Source of the DNA: Chondrosia reniformis
Taxonomy: Eukaryota; Porifera; Demospongiae; Chondrillida; Chondrillidae
DNA: 64,000 bases
Direction: 5' to 3'
NCBI GenBank assembly: GCA_947172415.1
Contig: OX359193.1
Coordinates: 568,501-632,500 of the forward strand
Shown here: positions 1 to 11,080 of the stretch, piece by piece
Layout of the letters: each line of letters begins with the position of its first letter
Numbering within the stretch: the first letter of the stretch is position 1
Program-made: the position numbers and the translations under genes
The notes under the pieces: generated by a model
Database searches by the model: none
The model's input: only the letters and a program-made list of their open reading frames with translations
What the model was told of the DNA's origin: nothing

Positions 1-91
1 GTGAATAATAATTCAGCAAAGCAATCCATTGCCTAGGACAATACAAATTTGACAGCTGCATATGGCGACGCCTCATTCATGAATAACTTAC

Positions 92-3000
92 CTGGACATG
101 TTTCCTAGCAACGAGGTCCTTCATGTTGGCTACCCAGCCAGCAAATCTGGCTTCACTGAGCAATTGACACCAGCACTGCGTTCCCTCTTTGGAGTGCGTT
201 CCTTCTTTGGAGTGTGTTCCTTCAGCAAGCCATTTTGCTATCTTTGGAGAAAATGCAGTTAAATCATTTTCTGTAGTGTCATGTTGACAAAATAGGGTCT
301 GAAGAGTGTCTTTGATCTTCTGGTAATCCTTGCATGCCAATGAATCCTGTAGCCTTACTAGTAGCATACCTTCTGACGCTTCCGTATGCTACAGAAAGAG
401 TCACTGCTTAAAATACCCACTAATGGTACAAGTTATGCAAGTACTTCTGTGCACTCCAGTGAATCCTCGAGGTCTACAAAGTCTTCTTGTTTAAGTGTTC
501 CACTAGTCCTTACAGTGGATATGGAGCTGTGCATAACCTCTTCCCCTTCCTGTCCAGTCTTGTCTGCCCCTAATAAGTTCACCAAAAATGGCTTTGCTTC
601 ATTCTAGGAAGAAGAGAGAGAAAGAGAGATATACCTAGGTCTGATTTCCATATAAGGATAAGTGGATCACTACTGGTTGGCTCCACTAATGGATCACTAC
701 TGGTTGGCTCCACTAATGGATCACTACTGATTGGCTCAGCTAATGGATCGCTACTGGTTGGCTCCACTAATGGATCACTACTGATTGGCTCAGCTAATGG
801 ATCGCTACTGGTTGGCTCAGCTAATGGATCGCTACTGGTTGGCTCAGCTAATGGATCGCTATTGGTTACCTACATTTGGTGACTTGCCAGTTTTGCTGGA
901 TTTTCTTTGACTTGCTTCAACAAAGCCTTCCTGTGCGCACTGCATCAGGTGATCCACATCGACACCTAAGATGGCATGCAAGCCACTTTAACACAACTGA
1001 GGCAGGGAGTGTCAGGTATCCTTACCACTGTTGACAAAAGGATGATAGAGCAGCTGTGGCCACGACAACCTCTGTTTAGGATCTCTCTGAAGCAAGCCAC
1101 ACAGTAAATCCTTCAGTATACAATGGAAATAGTATTATATAACCACACAGTGTGATATACATACATGTACAGTCTATCAGGTGAAGTGATAAGGGGCTTT
1201 TGTTGCGTTCATAATAAGTATCCTAATTTATTGAGACTCAGCAACAATTAACAAAATTGAACGTTTCGACCGGAGGTATTCATCAGCATACAATTAGGAT
1301 ACTTAGTCTATTGGGTATACAAGGATTGAAGAGATATACCATATACAAAGAATGCTAACATCAGTTGCTATATAGCACCTCATACTATATAGCACCTCAT
1401 ATGCTGCTACTATATATGCACCTCATACTATATAGCACCTCATATGCTGCTAATATATAAGCACCTCATACTATATAGCACCTCATATGCTGCTAATATA
1501 TAAGCACCTCATACTATATAGCACCTCATATGCTGCTAATATATAAGCACCTCATATGCTGTTAATATATAAGCACCTCATATGCTGTTAATATATAAGC
1601 ACCTCATATGCTGCTACTATATATGCACCTCATATATAGCACCTCATATGCTGTTAATATATAAGCACCTCATATGCTGTTAATATATAAGCACCTCATA
1701 TGCTGTTAATATATAAGCACCTCACCTTAAATTGAGAACTCATATTTTTGGGATATTTCACCACCTTCTAAATAATACATTAGCCACATTACATCAACCA
1801 CACTGTACACATACGTATATATGACCATCTTACACATATAAATGAGCTGTTCCTACCTTAAGAACCATTGACATCAGCTGTATTATACTTTTTGTGTAGA
1901 AAGGGGGTTCCCCAGTATAGAGTTCATATAGAATGACACCTAATGACCTACATACATATTTATACAGGTAACCACTTGATAGGTATTACATATATATTGA
2001 TTATATATAAAATAAGCAATTAGGAATAATAATTAAAAACTCAATGAATAGTCTACTTTTCTTTGAGAATGTTTATCTTTGGTCTTTTGTGCACCTGGAG
2101 ACGCAGTTTGATTTCTGGAGAGTCAAAATGTCCAACTCTCAAAAAAACGAACGGCATCTTTAGATGCTCAAGACTAAAGATGAACCATCTCAAAGATAAG
2201 TTTGGCGCAGTTAGAAGAAATCTCTATCATCGGATAGTCAAATTATACAGTATAGTTAAATTGTGGCAATTGATATAAAGTTATCCCATGAGTGAGGTCC
2301 TACTGTGGTATACATAAGAGAGGTAGAAATGGGAACTCATAGTGTGTCATTTACCACAAGTCAGAGGTGTGGTCATAAGGCTGTTCTTGAATCAACTCCG
2401 GGGACATGTACAATGGAGTACCCTGCAGAACCAGGAAAATATGCCAACCTTCAAGTATGACACATCTGACAGTAGTCACTTGAGTAAGAATTCGACTGAT
2501 AGTTAATAATTATTTGAACTGTTCAACTATATTTTGACATACATGCACACCTAAATATATACGTATATATATACAGTGCAAGAAATATGATGACCTTTAT
2601 TGAGGTTAACATGATTGTATCGGAGCCCATTGCCCGGGCCAAGCCAAAGTCACAGAGTTTCATGGTACCACCTTTACCAATAAGAATATTTTGTGGCTTC
2701 ATATCGCGATGGAGAATGCGATAAGAATGAAGATAAAACAAGGCAGATACCAGTTGACAAGCTATCTTCTGAACCTACAGAGAAACACACTCAACAGGTA
2801 CAGAATAGGCTACAATTAAGTGTCCTATTGTAGCAGTGATCAATACATTAATATTACAAATGGAAGGTTCTTTGTATTATATACACTTATACTTACAAAC
2901 TATGGATTTTATGCATACACATGCATGCTAGATAAGCTATTTCATATACAAGTGTTGTTGACCGTTATGCAGTCATGTGACTTACATGTGCATGTGGGAG

Positions 3001-3509
3001 AATGTGCACTCATAACTCCTTTCATGTATATAATAAATGCTGCACTCACAACATCTTCTGGAAGTCGTTTATCATCTTCCAGAATATGAAACAGTTCTCC
3101 TTCAGCCAGTTCAGTTACAACACATATCTAATATTGAATTTAAAGAAGAAGCAAAGAGCAGCTGTTACCTGCAAAGTACTTGTACGAGTTTCTGAGATTG
3201 ACCTGCACTCACAAATGGTAAGTCGTACCTCGTTTTCTGTCTCGAACCAATCCAAAAATGAAATGATATTTTCGTGTCTCAACGTCTTTATTATACTTAT
3301 TTCTTGTCGCAGACGCTCTAGTTCATCAGGAGATCTTCCAAGCTTTGGAATAAACTTTAAAGCTACAAACTGAAGGAAGATAATATATAGCTGTATTTGC
3401 GACTCGACACATGCTTCAGACTTACTGTCGCGGTCCCTCGTTTTCTTCCTTTGTACACTCGTCCAAAGGACCCTTCCCCTATAAGTTCAAGTATGTGGTA
3501 GGCGTCCAT
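92..3509 (-). CDS. STK36: STK36/Fused-type serine/threonine kinase, N-terminal part (gene continues past the left edge)
   Basis: Multi-exon kinase gene. The start is the ATG at 3509, opening [20 protein letters not shown] with the glycine-rich loop; this exon (3426-3509) ends in phase 0 at a GTAAG donor. Later exons give the catalytic loop HRDMKPQN and DFGLARAM (2580-2770), [10 protein letters not shown] (about 2352-2430), SLGVILYEL (about 1857-1948), a short exon near 1726-1770, then [13 protein letters not shown] (1026-1110). Exons 874-965, 445-603 and 92-388 encode the linker, including [11 protein letters not shown], which resembles a linker stretch in vertebrate STK36. In bilaterians Fused/STK36 acts in Hedgehog signalling and in central-pair assembly of motile cilia. 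The order and spelling of the kinase motifs match STK36 more closely than other kinases. The C-terminal repeat region is not in the window. The catalytic residues K, HRD and DFG are present, so an active kinase is expected. Confidence 0.9.
661..865. repeat. 27-bp minisatellite in an STK36 intron
   Basis: About eight copies of a unit reading GGCTCAGCTAATGGATC plus about ten more bases. On the minus strand the unit is open in one frame (SDPLAEPTS-like). However, the flanking exons (ending at 874 and starting at 603) join in phase 0 with good donor and acceptor, so the repeat is best read as intronic. Confidence 0.8.
1186..1312 (-). repeat. Dispersed repeat with hammerhead-like core, copy 1
   Basis: Lies in an STK36 intron. 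The minus strand reads CTGATGA, a short hairpin, then GAAAC at 1261-1286, followed by GTTGCTGAGTCTCAATAAATT and ending in a CCCCTTATCACTTCAC box. Flanking AAGTATCCTAATT and its complement form outer arms. Confidence 0.7.
1369..1725. repeat. TA-rich tandem repeat (tataagcacctcatatgctg type)
   Basis: Imperfect tandem copies of ATATAAGCACCTCATATGCT and a related CTATATAGCACCTCAT unit, in the STK36 intron between kinase-domain exons. No coding potential seen. Confidence 0.85.
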
Positions 3510-3697
3510 ATTGCCTGATTCCACGTAGACTATATATAGCACTCATATCAGCATGCAGTAACCATTATATGTACCTCAGTTACTAGTTAAAATTGAAGTG
3601 CATTATTGTATTTGAGGAGACGTTCTTTAAGCCTTATTTTGTTTGAATAAAATTTACCTGTGCATTAATACAAGCTACACTTGAATAAATATACACA

Positions 3698-6600
3698 TCA
3701 AACATATTTCTCAATGCTCCATGTTATTTCCTTCACTGGGGATGTTGCCATAGTGATCTTGTATATCAGTTCACCATAATCAACCACAAACACTGTTCCA
3801 GTTTCAAGTTCTTTATAGAACAGATCACTAGGATCCGTACCTTTCCAAACAGACAAGAACCTCAAGGCTTGATCTCTTGTCACTGTCAAGGACATTTCAT
3901 CAGTTATCTCTAACTGAGTTAAATCAGGCCCTGTGATTAATGCAAGACACAAGTTACAAGCATTTGCTCACTGAATATTACACACAGAAAATAGTTTCTA
4001 GACAGCATATCAAGTTGGATGAGATCGGACTCATTCTACTATACAACCACTACATTTGTGAGGATATAAAAATATAAGACTTATTTTCGAACATGAGCTG
4101 TTGGACAGTTTCTGCAGCAATAATTGCGTAAGATAAGGAGATATTGTCCAATTGGAGATCACTAATATTGATTATCAGCTATATACATGTCTTTTTGCAA
4201 TGAGTCTTTTGGTTGCTGTACCTTCTTGACATCTGTCTCCTTTGTACTCCCTTGGACATTGACATATATATTCATCACCTTGTATTAGACATATGCCTCT
4301 GATATTACAGTATCCATCAGGACATGGAGCTATAAGAGTATACAGTATATATCACACAAACCATTAATTAACTAACTTGGGAGTAAAATTTTTATATACA
4401 CTAAGTGTAAACAATATATATACATAAGTGCCAAATATATTTCAAATGAGTAAGAAATTATATGTATGTACAGTACCTTGAAATGGAGGTATATACAACT
4501 TACGTACCTCTTACATTACATAGGTCTCCCTCATAGCCCTCAAAGCAGTGACAACTGTTTTGAGCAATACAAACTCCATTCATACATGATGGATCACAGA
4601 CTATTGATGAATATGGGATGAAATATCAAAGAAGACAGATGATATCTATGTATACAGATGCTAGATAAGTTTAATGCCTACCAATTGGTAATGGTGATGG
4701 AGACGGTATGGCACTCGATGTAGCCTCTTCAATGGAGATGCTTGTAAAAGAAACAACTGGTTCAATTTCACTTGATGTAGCCTCTGCAGTGGAGATGCTT
4801 GTTAAAGAGACAGCCGGTTCAATTTCACTCGATGTAGCCTCTTCAGTGGAGATGCTTGTAAAAGAGACAGCCGGTTCAATTTCACTCGATGTAGTCTCTG
4901 GAGTGGAGATGCTTGTTAAAGAGACAGCCGGTTCAATTTCACTCGATGTAGCCTCTGCAGTGGAGATGCTTGTAAAAGAAACAGCTGGTCCAATTTCACT
5001 CGATGTAGCCTCTTCAGCGGAGATGCTTGTAAAAGAGACAGCCGGTTCAATTTCACTCGATGTAGTCTCTGCAGTGGAGATGCTTGTTAAAGAGACAGCC
5101 GGTTCAATTTCACTCGATGTAGCCTCTGCAGTGGAGATGCTTGTAAAAGAAACAGCTGGTCCAATTTCACTCGATGTAGCCTCTTCAGCGGAGATGCTTG
5201 TAAAAGAGACAGCCGGTTCAATTTCACTCGATGTAGCCTCTTCAGTGGAGATGCTTGTAAAAGAAACAGCTGGTCCAATTTCACTCGATGTAGCCTCTTC
5301 AGCGGAGATGCTTGTAAAAGAGACAGCCGGTTCAATTTCACTCGATGTAGCGGAGATGCTTGTAAAAGAGACAGCTGGTCCAATTTCACTCGATGTAGCC
5401 TCTTCAGTGGAGATGCTTGTAAAAGAGACAGCCGGTTCAATTTCACTCGATGTAGCCTCTTCAGTGGAGATGCTTGTAAAAGAAACAGCCGGTCCAATTT
5501 CACTCGATGTAGCCTCTTCAGCGGAGATGCTTGTAAAAGAGACAGCCGGTTCAATTTCACTCGATGTAGCGGAGATGCTTGTAAAAGAGACAGCTGGTCC
5601 AATTTCACTCGATGTAGCCTCTTCAGTGGAGATGCTTGTAAAAGAGACAGCCGGTTCAATTTCACTTGATGTAGCCTCTTCAATGGAGATGCTTGTTAAA
5701 GAGACAGCCGGTTCAATTTCACTTGATGAAGTCATTGGTTTATTCTCTGCAGAAGCAATTGAGAAACATAGGTATTATAAAAAGGATACTATAAACTGTC
5801 CAGAAAAGTGCCATTTCAGCATCTAGTTTATCAGTGCGTCAACTAAACAGTACATGAATTTGTCAACATAGAATTTGAAGAGGAGTATTATATACAGAAG
5901 GGTACAACTCACTGCAACTTGATAGGATTGGAGTCTGTCAGTAAAGAGAAGAAAACAACATTTAACAGCTACATACATTCATTCATAATATGAGGATAGT
6001 TGCATGAATTAGGTCTCGGGAGTTGCTATACTTGGATCAGTGCTCAAATGATAGCACATTATATATATGAATAAATATAAAAAGGATATATTATTATTAA
6101 AACAATTCAATATCAACATTAAATACAGAAATAAACAATAAATTTTATATAGATCATCATGCATATGATTAGTATAAATAATACGAGCCTATAGGAAACC
6201 CCTTACTGCAATCATGCCTGGCATTTGTGCAAAGAAAGCTGATGGAGCTGAAACAACTGTGAACCTGTGATTAAGAAAGTAACCAATCAAATATAGACTG
6301 GGCTATGTATGTCATAAGCTTAGCAACACGCTCACCAAAACTTGGCATCCATGCCTGAATCAGGAGCAATCCAAGTGAATGAGACACTTTCAAGTATTGT
6401 GTTTACTCGACTCTGTGTGACTGCTTTCTGGAGTATGAAGAGATTAAGGCACTTTTGAATAAATGACATGAAACCTATCTTCCTTGGTAGGCAATTATTA
6501 TAACATTTCCTGGAGCTCCTTTATAACTCACCCCATTGCAGATAACATGTGAATCATCTGGTAAATTGACAATCCATTCTCCAACCAGGTTAGAATCTTC

Positions 6601-7403
6601 TATAAACTCTTCATCGGTATTGCTCATGGCAACTACCATATATCCTCTTAAAGTTCCCCTTGTCCCCTTAAGAGTAACTGTAGATATATTAACATATTAA
6701 GGTACAGACTCGGTAACTAGTTATATAGTGAAACCTGTCTAACCAGGTCACCTTTATCTGCCTACATTTGACAGGTGACCTGATTGTCAGAGTCAAAAAG
6801 TGCATTGAATTCAACCATACGTATGTCTAGGTAAATAGCTCAATTAAAGCATGATTAAAGCATAGATATACGACTCCTGAATATCTATGATTAAAGTGAC
6901 CATTCTAAACAAGTGACCGTCCGAGAGAGGTGACCGTTCGTACAGGTACGTATACCACTGTATTATTGAGTATAACATATGCTGACGAAGACCTCCGGGT
7001 CGAAACGTTCATTTTGTTTTTAAATACAATTGTTGCTGAGTCTCAATAAATTAGCATACTCATTATGAACGGAATAAAAACCCCTTATCACTTCACTGTA
7101 TTATTGTACAGCATGTCACAGACCCACGTAGTGCTCACTATTATAAGATGCTCCACACTCGTAGCTAAAGGAGGTTTGGTTTTCACTGCTATTCTCCACT
7201 GTAAGACTAAAACATTCCGGTAGTCCAAGGTTTATGTCATTAACATCACACTCTAAATTTGGTTGCAGCAAAGTCTCATTCGCATCTATAAAGTGAAGCG
7301 GAAAGATATCGCCACACGATTCGTTTGTTGCACCAGTAGGGTAGCAATTCACGCGAGCAACACTCAGAAACAACAACCAGCTCAGAAAAACAATAATTCT
7401 CAT
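3698..7403 (-). CDS. Secreted Reeler domain - mucin-like repeat - EGF protein
   Basis: The start is the ATG at 7403, with a clear signal peptide (MRIIVFLSWLLFLSVARVNC). That exon and those at about 6480-6680, 6350-6420 and 6190-6250 together read as a Reeler domain: paired cysteines, GTLRGYMVVAM, CNGVSYKG, SVSFTWIAP and FTVVSAPSAFF are the family's landmarks in order. A large exon (about 4682-5748) encodes a Ser/Thr/Glu-rich tandem array of a 19-residue unit (TSSEIGPAVSFTSIS core), mucin-like and probably O-glycosylated. Two EGF-like modules follow (exons near 4500-4600 and 4215-4335, each ending CPR..GDRC or FEGYEGDLC). A last exon of about 75 residues (3698-3930) has no domain I recognise, no membrane segment and ends in a stop. 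The product should be secreted and may act in matrix or innate recognition, as other Reeler proteins do. Exon edges are approximate. Confidence 0.75.
4690..5735 (-). repeat. 57-bp coding tandem repeat (19 residues)
   Basis: About 18 units, most of 57 bp, some of 45 bp with a 12-bp in-frame deletion. The units are very similar, so the array is recently homogenised. It is coding on the minus strand (TSSEI[E/G]PAVSFTSIS[T/A]EEA). The plus strand is also open through the whole array, which is a by-product of a stop-free unit whose length is a multiple of three. Confidence 0.9.
6963..7103 (+). repeat. Dispersed repeat with hammerhead-like core, copy 2
   Basis: Lies in the first intron of the Reeler gene. 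Plus strand CTGACGA, hairpin GACC/GGTC, GAAACGTTC at 6982-7010, then TTGCTGAGTCTCAATAAATT and CCCCTTATCACTTCACTG. Same order of boxes as the copy at 1186-1312. Confidence 0.7.
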
Positions 7404-8137
7404 CTTTCTCGTCAGCGACTCTATAATAAAACAATAATATACGTTAGAGTTTGTCCCTTAAATACGTAGTATACAAAGTAGCTATACACATTGAATCTTG
7501 AGTATGAGTAGTATATTCAAAGGCTCAAGTGTAGGTCCTCCAAATAGTAGCAATTGGGATATTGGGCACCCTACCGACATAGCTACCTGATGTCCACTAT
7601 AGAAGTTCGAAGTTTCTGTATCGAATGCCAAATGCAATCGATTATCCGATATATAGTACAAACGTTTTCGTTGCAACAACTCAAGGATAGACGAACTTGA
7701 CGAGAAGGCGTAGACCAGCTGGTGATGGTACGCCCCCAAGCTATATTAAACTGTAAACAACCACTTCCCGTAAACAGGTTGTCATAGGCGGTCATTGACC
7801 CTTGCAAAGCCCATGTTTTCACTTTTTGATTTACCTGGTAGCTTGTGTCCTAGGTAGTGAACTATTTCTTTTTGTTTGTAACTCTTGCTAATAATGCAAT
7901 GGTTTGAAATGAATAATCTGCCCAATCACTGTATCTTAAGGCCACACACTCGACACTATAATACTGTATATTCCATTCCATATAGGCCTACGGGTCAGAT
8001 GTATTGAAAATCACATTAGAAATTTAAATAGAATAAAATTTTCTACAAAGTAAGCAGTGTGCAGTTTTGCATTATTGCAAAGGAGTTGCAGTGATCCTCA
8101 AGTGAATCAATAACATCATCTGATCATGAGGCTAATG
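7404..8137. other. Intergenic, about 730 bp
   Basis: Between the 5' end of the Reeler gene and the 3' end of the VOC gene. Several short open frames on the minus strand (7482-7822) have no recognisable motif. It probably holds the promoter and 5' UTR of the Reeler gene; no specific site is supportable. Confidence 0.5.
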
Positions 8138-8635
8138 CTACTTTTGTTGGTGAATGACAACACATAGAGACCACTCGTATCCGAAAGGGTCTTCAAAGAT
8201 TCCAAATTTATCACCCCAAAACTGAACTTGGAAGACATCCTTTACTTTTGCTCCATTGTCCAGTGCACTTTTCCATAATCGGTCCCCTTCCGTCTCATTC
8301 TCAATATTCAACTGAAATAAGACGCCTTTATCTTTGGCCTTTTCGGGTGAGTATCTCTTTGCTCTCTCTTCGTACACGGCAAGGTCGCAAAGGTAGACGG
8401 ATCCACCATTAATTATCAAATGAGCGTGCTGAACTCTTTTATCTGGGTCGTCTTCCTTCCGCCAAATTCCTTTTACTTCGGCACCCAGACTGGCTTCCAG
8501 CCATTCTATGTGTTTAGCGCAGCTTGGGGACAGCAGAGTGGGGACGACTCCTTTCTGAAGAGATGTCGACATTGCAATCGTTCCCGTTAAGACTTCGTTA
8601 GCAAGCGTTATTAATTTCGCAGGTCTCTGCCACAC
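8138..8635 (-). CDS. Glyoxalase/VOC-fold (PhnB-like) protein, single exon
   Basis: Uninterrupted 165-codon frame. The sequence has the vicinal-oxygen-chelate signature: an N-terminal half ending RVQHAHLIINGG.VYLCDL and a C-terminal half ending WGDKFGIFEDPFGYEWSL, the pattern of PhnB/glyoxalase-like proteins. The histidine in HAHL and the glutamate in GYEWS are candidate metal ligands. Substrate is unknown; family members are lyases, isomerases or resistance proteins. The first ATG (8635) gives a 21-residue extension before MSTSLQKG (ATG at 8572); the second start leaves a normal family-length protein, while the extension could be a short targeting sequence. It is head to head with the PLAT gene, the two upstream ATGs being 9 bp apart. 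A lack of introns in such a compact gene may reflect late gain from bacteria, but that is only a possibility. Confidence 0.85.
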   Translation of the reverse strand: MWQRPAKLITLANEVLTGTIAMSTSLQKGVVPTLLSPSCAKHIEWLEASLGAEVKGIWRKEDDPDKRVQHAHLIINGGSVYLCDLAVYEERAKRYSPEKAKDKGVLFQLNIENETEGDRLWKSALDNGAKVKDVFQVQFWGDKFGIFEDPFGYEWSLCVVIHQQK

Positions 8636-8644
8636 CTTCTGAGA

Positions 8645-10979
8645 ATGTGTACGCCTTATGCTCCTAGGAGTAGCACAGCTCGCAGCGTCAGAGAATATCC
8701 TAGTACCTACAGGAGACCGCCTTCAGTTACCTACTCTCCGCTCTCAGACCCTCACTTGAAGCAGTACTTCCGGCAGAAGCTCTCCGCCGAAAGGTCTGTG
8801 ACGGTGGCGAGTACAAAAGTTCGTAAAAACACATCTCCTGGTAAGACCGGAAGGACTAGACCGCCATCAACTAATTATAAGGGTAAGACGCACCGAGGTT
8901 ATCGATATGCATCATACCATGTGAACTACGTACGTACCTGCTGTAGCTGATTTAACAACATATAAGGTGTCAGCGAAGGCTGGAACTTCAGACAATTCGG
9001 AGCCCCAAGTGCCAGCTGAGGGTGAAGTGGTGAGTGGTGATGTGGAGGGAGAGGGAGCTATTAATGGAACATCGAGTCAGGAGGTAGAACCTTATGAGAA
9101 CCAGCCAAGTAACAATGAGAGTGAGTATATAAGTACTCTATCAGTAACCTTTATCACATTTACAACATTACACTTTTCTTCTCTACAGGCTATATAGTCT
9201 CTTTCAGAACGTCTGATTTTAGAGATGCTGGAACTAACGCACAGATTTATATGACCTTGAATGGTCAAGAGGGGACCTCAGAAAAGATTTTACTTCCAAA
9301 TGATATAGAATTGTATGAAAGAGGAATGACGGATGAATTCAAGGTGCATAAGATATATACATCTGTTCTTGCTGGCAATTCCTACTTGAGTATATATATA
9401 TATATATATATATTTAAACTGTACTCTAAGTGTATATACAAATATAGTACGTATATACACTATATCTCAGAATCGTTACATTTATACAGTTTGTATTGCC
9501 AGACTTGGGAGAAATAGAGAAAGTTATTATTGGCCACGATGGTACAGGGGAATACCCTAACTGGCACCTAGCTGAGGTAGGCAAATATATAAGTATACAC
9601 AATGCATATACGTTCGTATGTGGTAATAAAGATAAGTAGAACAGTGAAATGTATGTACGTACGTACATGAATTTCCTATATGCTATGCCTACTATTAAAA
9701 GCAATTAGGGAACTAAACCTGGAGAGCATGGGATGAAGCTTTCTTCTTTTGTTTCACTGGGCCAGACAGCCATTTCCGCATGAATTCCACCCTTCATCAG
9801 TGACCCTGGGAATCTTTGTCTTTTTCTTGAATTCTTGGTGTTGCAATATTTGTGTACACAATCTCATGTTAGGTTACTGTGACACGTTGTACGAGTGGTC
9901 AGAAGTGGGTGTTCCCATGTGAAAGGTGGATAACAACCCAAGAAGAGACTAGCTTGTATTGCAGCAACGCAAAACATTCTCCACCCACAGTCACACTATG
10001 TAATTCACCAGTACAGACTACAGGAGAACAAGATAGCCTGAAGAAGGATTTAGAAAAGGAACATATTCCTAAAGACACTGGCTCTAGATCTTATAATGAT
10101 TACTTTGTTGATTTGTCTTCAGAAGAGAGCAAAGAGGAAGACCAATATGGAGATGATAGTAGTTTCTGTTCCAGTTCTGAACACGAGGAGAACCCTGAAA
10201 TTGATGATGAGGATATCCCTATTAATTCTATCAGTCACTCTAATAGCAGCATTGCTCAAGCTGAGAACTCTTTGCAAGGTGTGCCCAGCACCTAGGTATA
10301 TATATCACTTCTATAATAGTAGTAGTGTCTCTAGTATGTTTATATATAGTGTTACTGTAGGTAAGTATTCAATGTACGTATGTAAGATATGATGTATTTG
10401 TGAATTTTGTTATACGTATGTTGTGCTGTATTTGGATATGCAATAGGATATGAGATTAAAGTGGTTACTAGTGACAAGAAGGATGCAGGAACATGTAATG
10501 ATATTAAAATTCAGCTAAGAGGTTCAAAAGCTTCCTCTAGAGTATTTACAATTCATAACAAGCCTCAGAACAGGTTGTTTCAGAGAAATCAAGTGGATAC
10601 TTCACAAGTAGCTGCTCTGTGTTTGGGAACTATAAAGAGCATAAGGATATGCCATATTCAATCTCAAAGGAACAAAGGTCTGGTGACATGAGCTATATAG
10701 CAGTGTGTATAATACGTATACATTTGAACTTATTACTTAATACATTTATATCTTCTGTCAGGTGGAGCTCTTCCTAGCACTAATTGTCACTGGCACTTAT
10801 TTCAAATAACTGTCAGAGATTTAGTAACAAAAACAAGGTATGTAGATACGTAAAAATAAGTGAATACATGATCACCATATCTTCTTCCACTTTATAGGTA
10901 TTTCTTTTCATGTAAAAAGTGGTTAAATGCAGGAATATTTGAAGAATTTCAGCTTTCCAAACGTGACTGTTTAATATAA
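8645..10979 (+). CDS. Two-PLAT-domain protein, LOXHD1-like
   Basis: Multi-exon gene. Exon 1 (from 8645) encodes a basic, Ser/Pro/Arg-rich N terminus. A second exon starting near 8947 (after CTGCTGTAG) is acidic and disordered. Exons from about 9190, 9493 and 9875 form a first PLAT domain: SFRTSDFRDAGTNAQIYM, then VLPDLGEIEKVIIGHDGTG, NWHLAE and finally WVFPCERWI. An acidic linker (SSEESKEEDQYGDD) follows. A second PLAT domain comes from exons near 10448, 10762 and 10899: YEIKVVTSDKKDAGTCND, TNCHWHLFQITV, YFFSCKKWL, stop at 10977-10979. Joining Q|GYEIK uses the donor at about 10279, avoiding the stop at 10293. PLAT repeats bind lipid or protein at membranes; LOXHD1 in vertebrates has many more copies (15) and works in hair cells. 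The protein is short, with no lipoxygenase catalytic domain. Confidence 0.8.
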
Positions 10980-11080
10980 TACATAATAATGATTTTATCA
11001 TTTTTAGTACATGTACGTAGACATATATAGATTGTGTGACCACTATTATGTATATAATGTCTTCTATGCATGTATATTCA

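Noticed and set aside
579-767. 27-bp repeat read as a coding SDPLAEPTS array in STK36
   Set aside because: Flanking exons 445-603 and 874-965 join in phase 0 with good GT/AG sites, leaving the array in the intron; the exon frame hits a stop if read through.
4708-5826. 372-codon plus-strand frame over the 57-bp array
   Set aside because: Mirror frame of the Reeler-mucin exon; the minus strand has acceptor, donor and domain context.
7482-7822. Possible small minus-strand gene between the Reeler and VOC genes
   Set aside because: Two overlapping short frames, no domain, no clear splice support.
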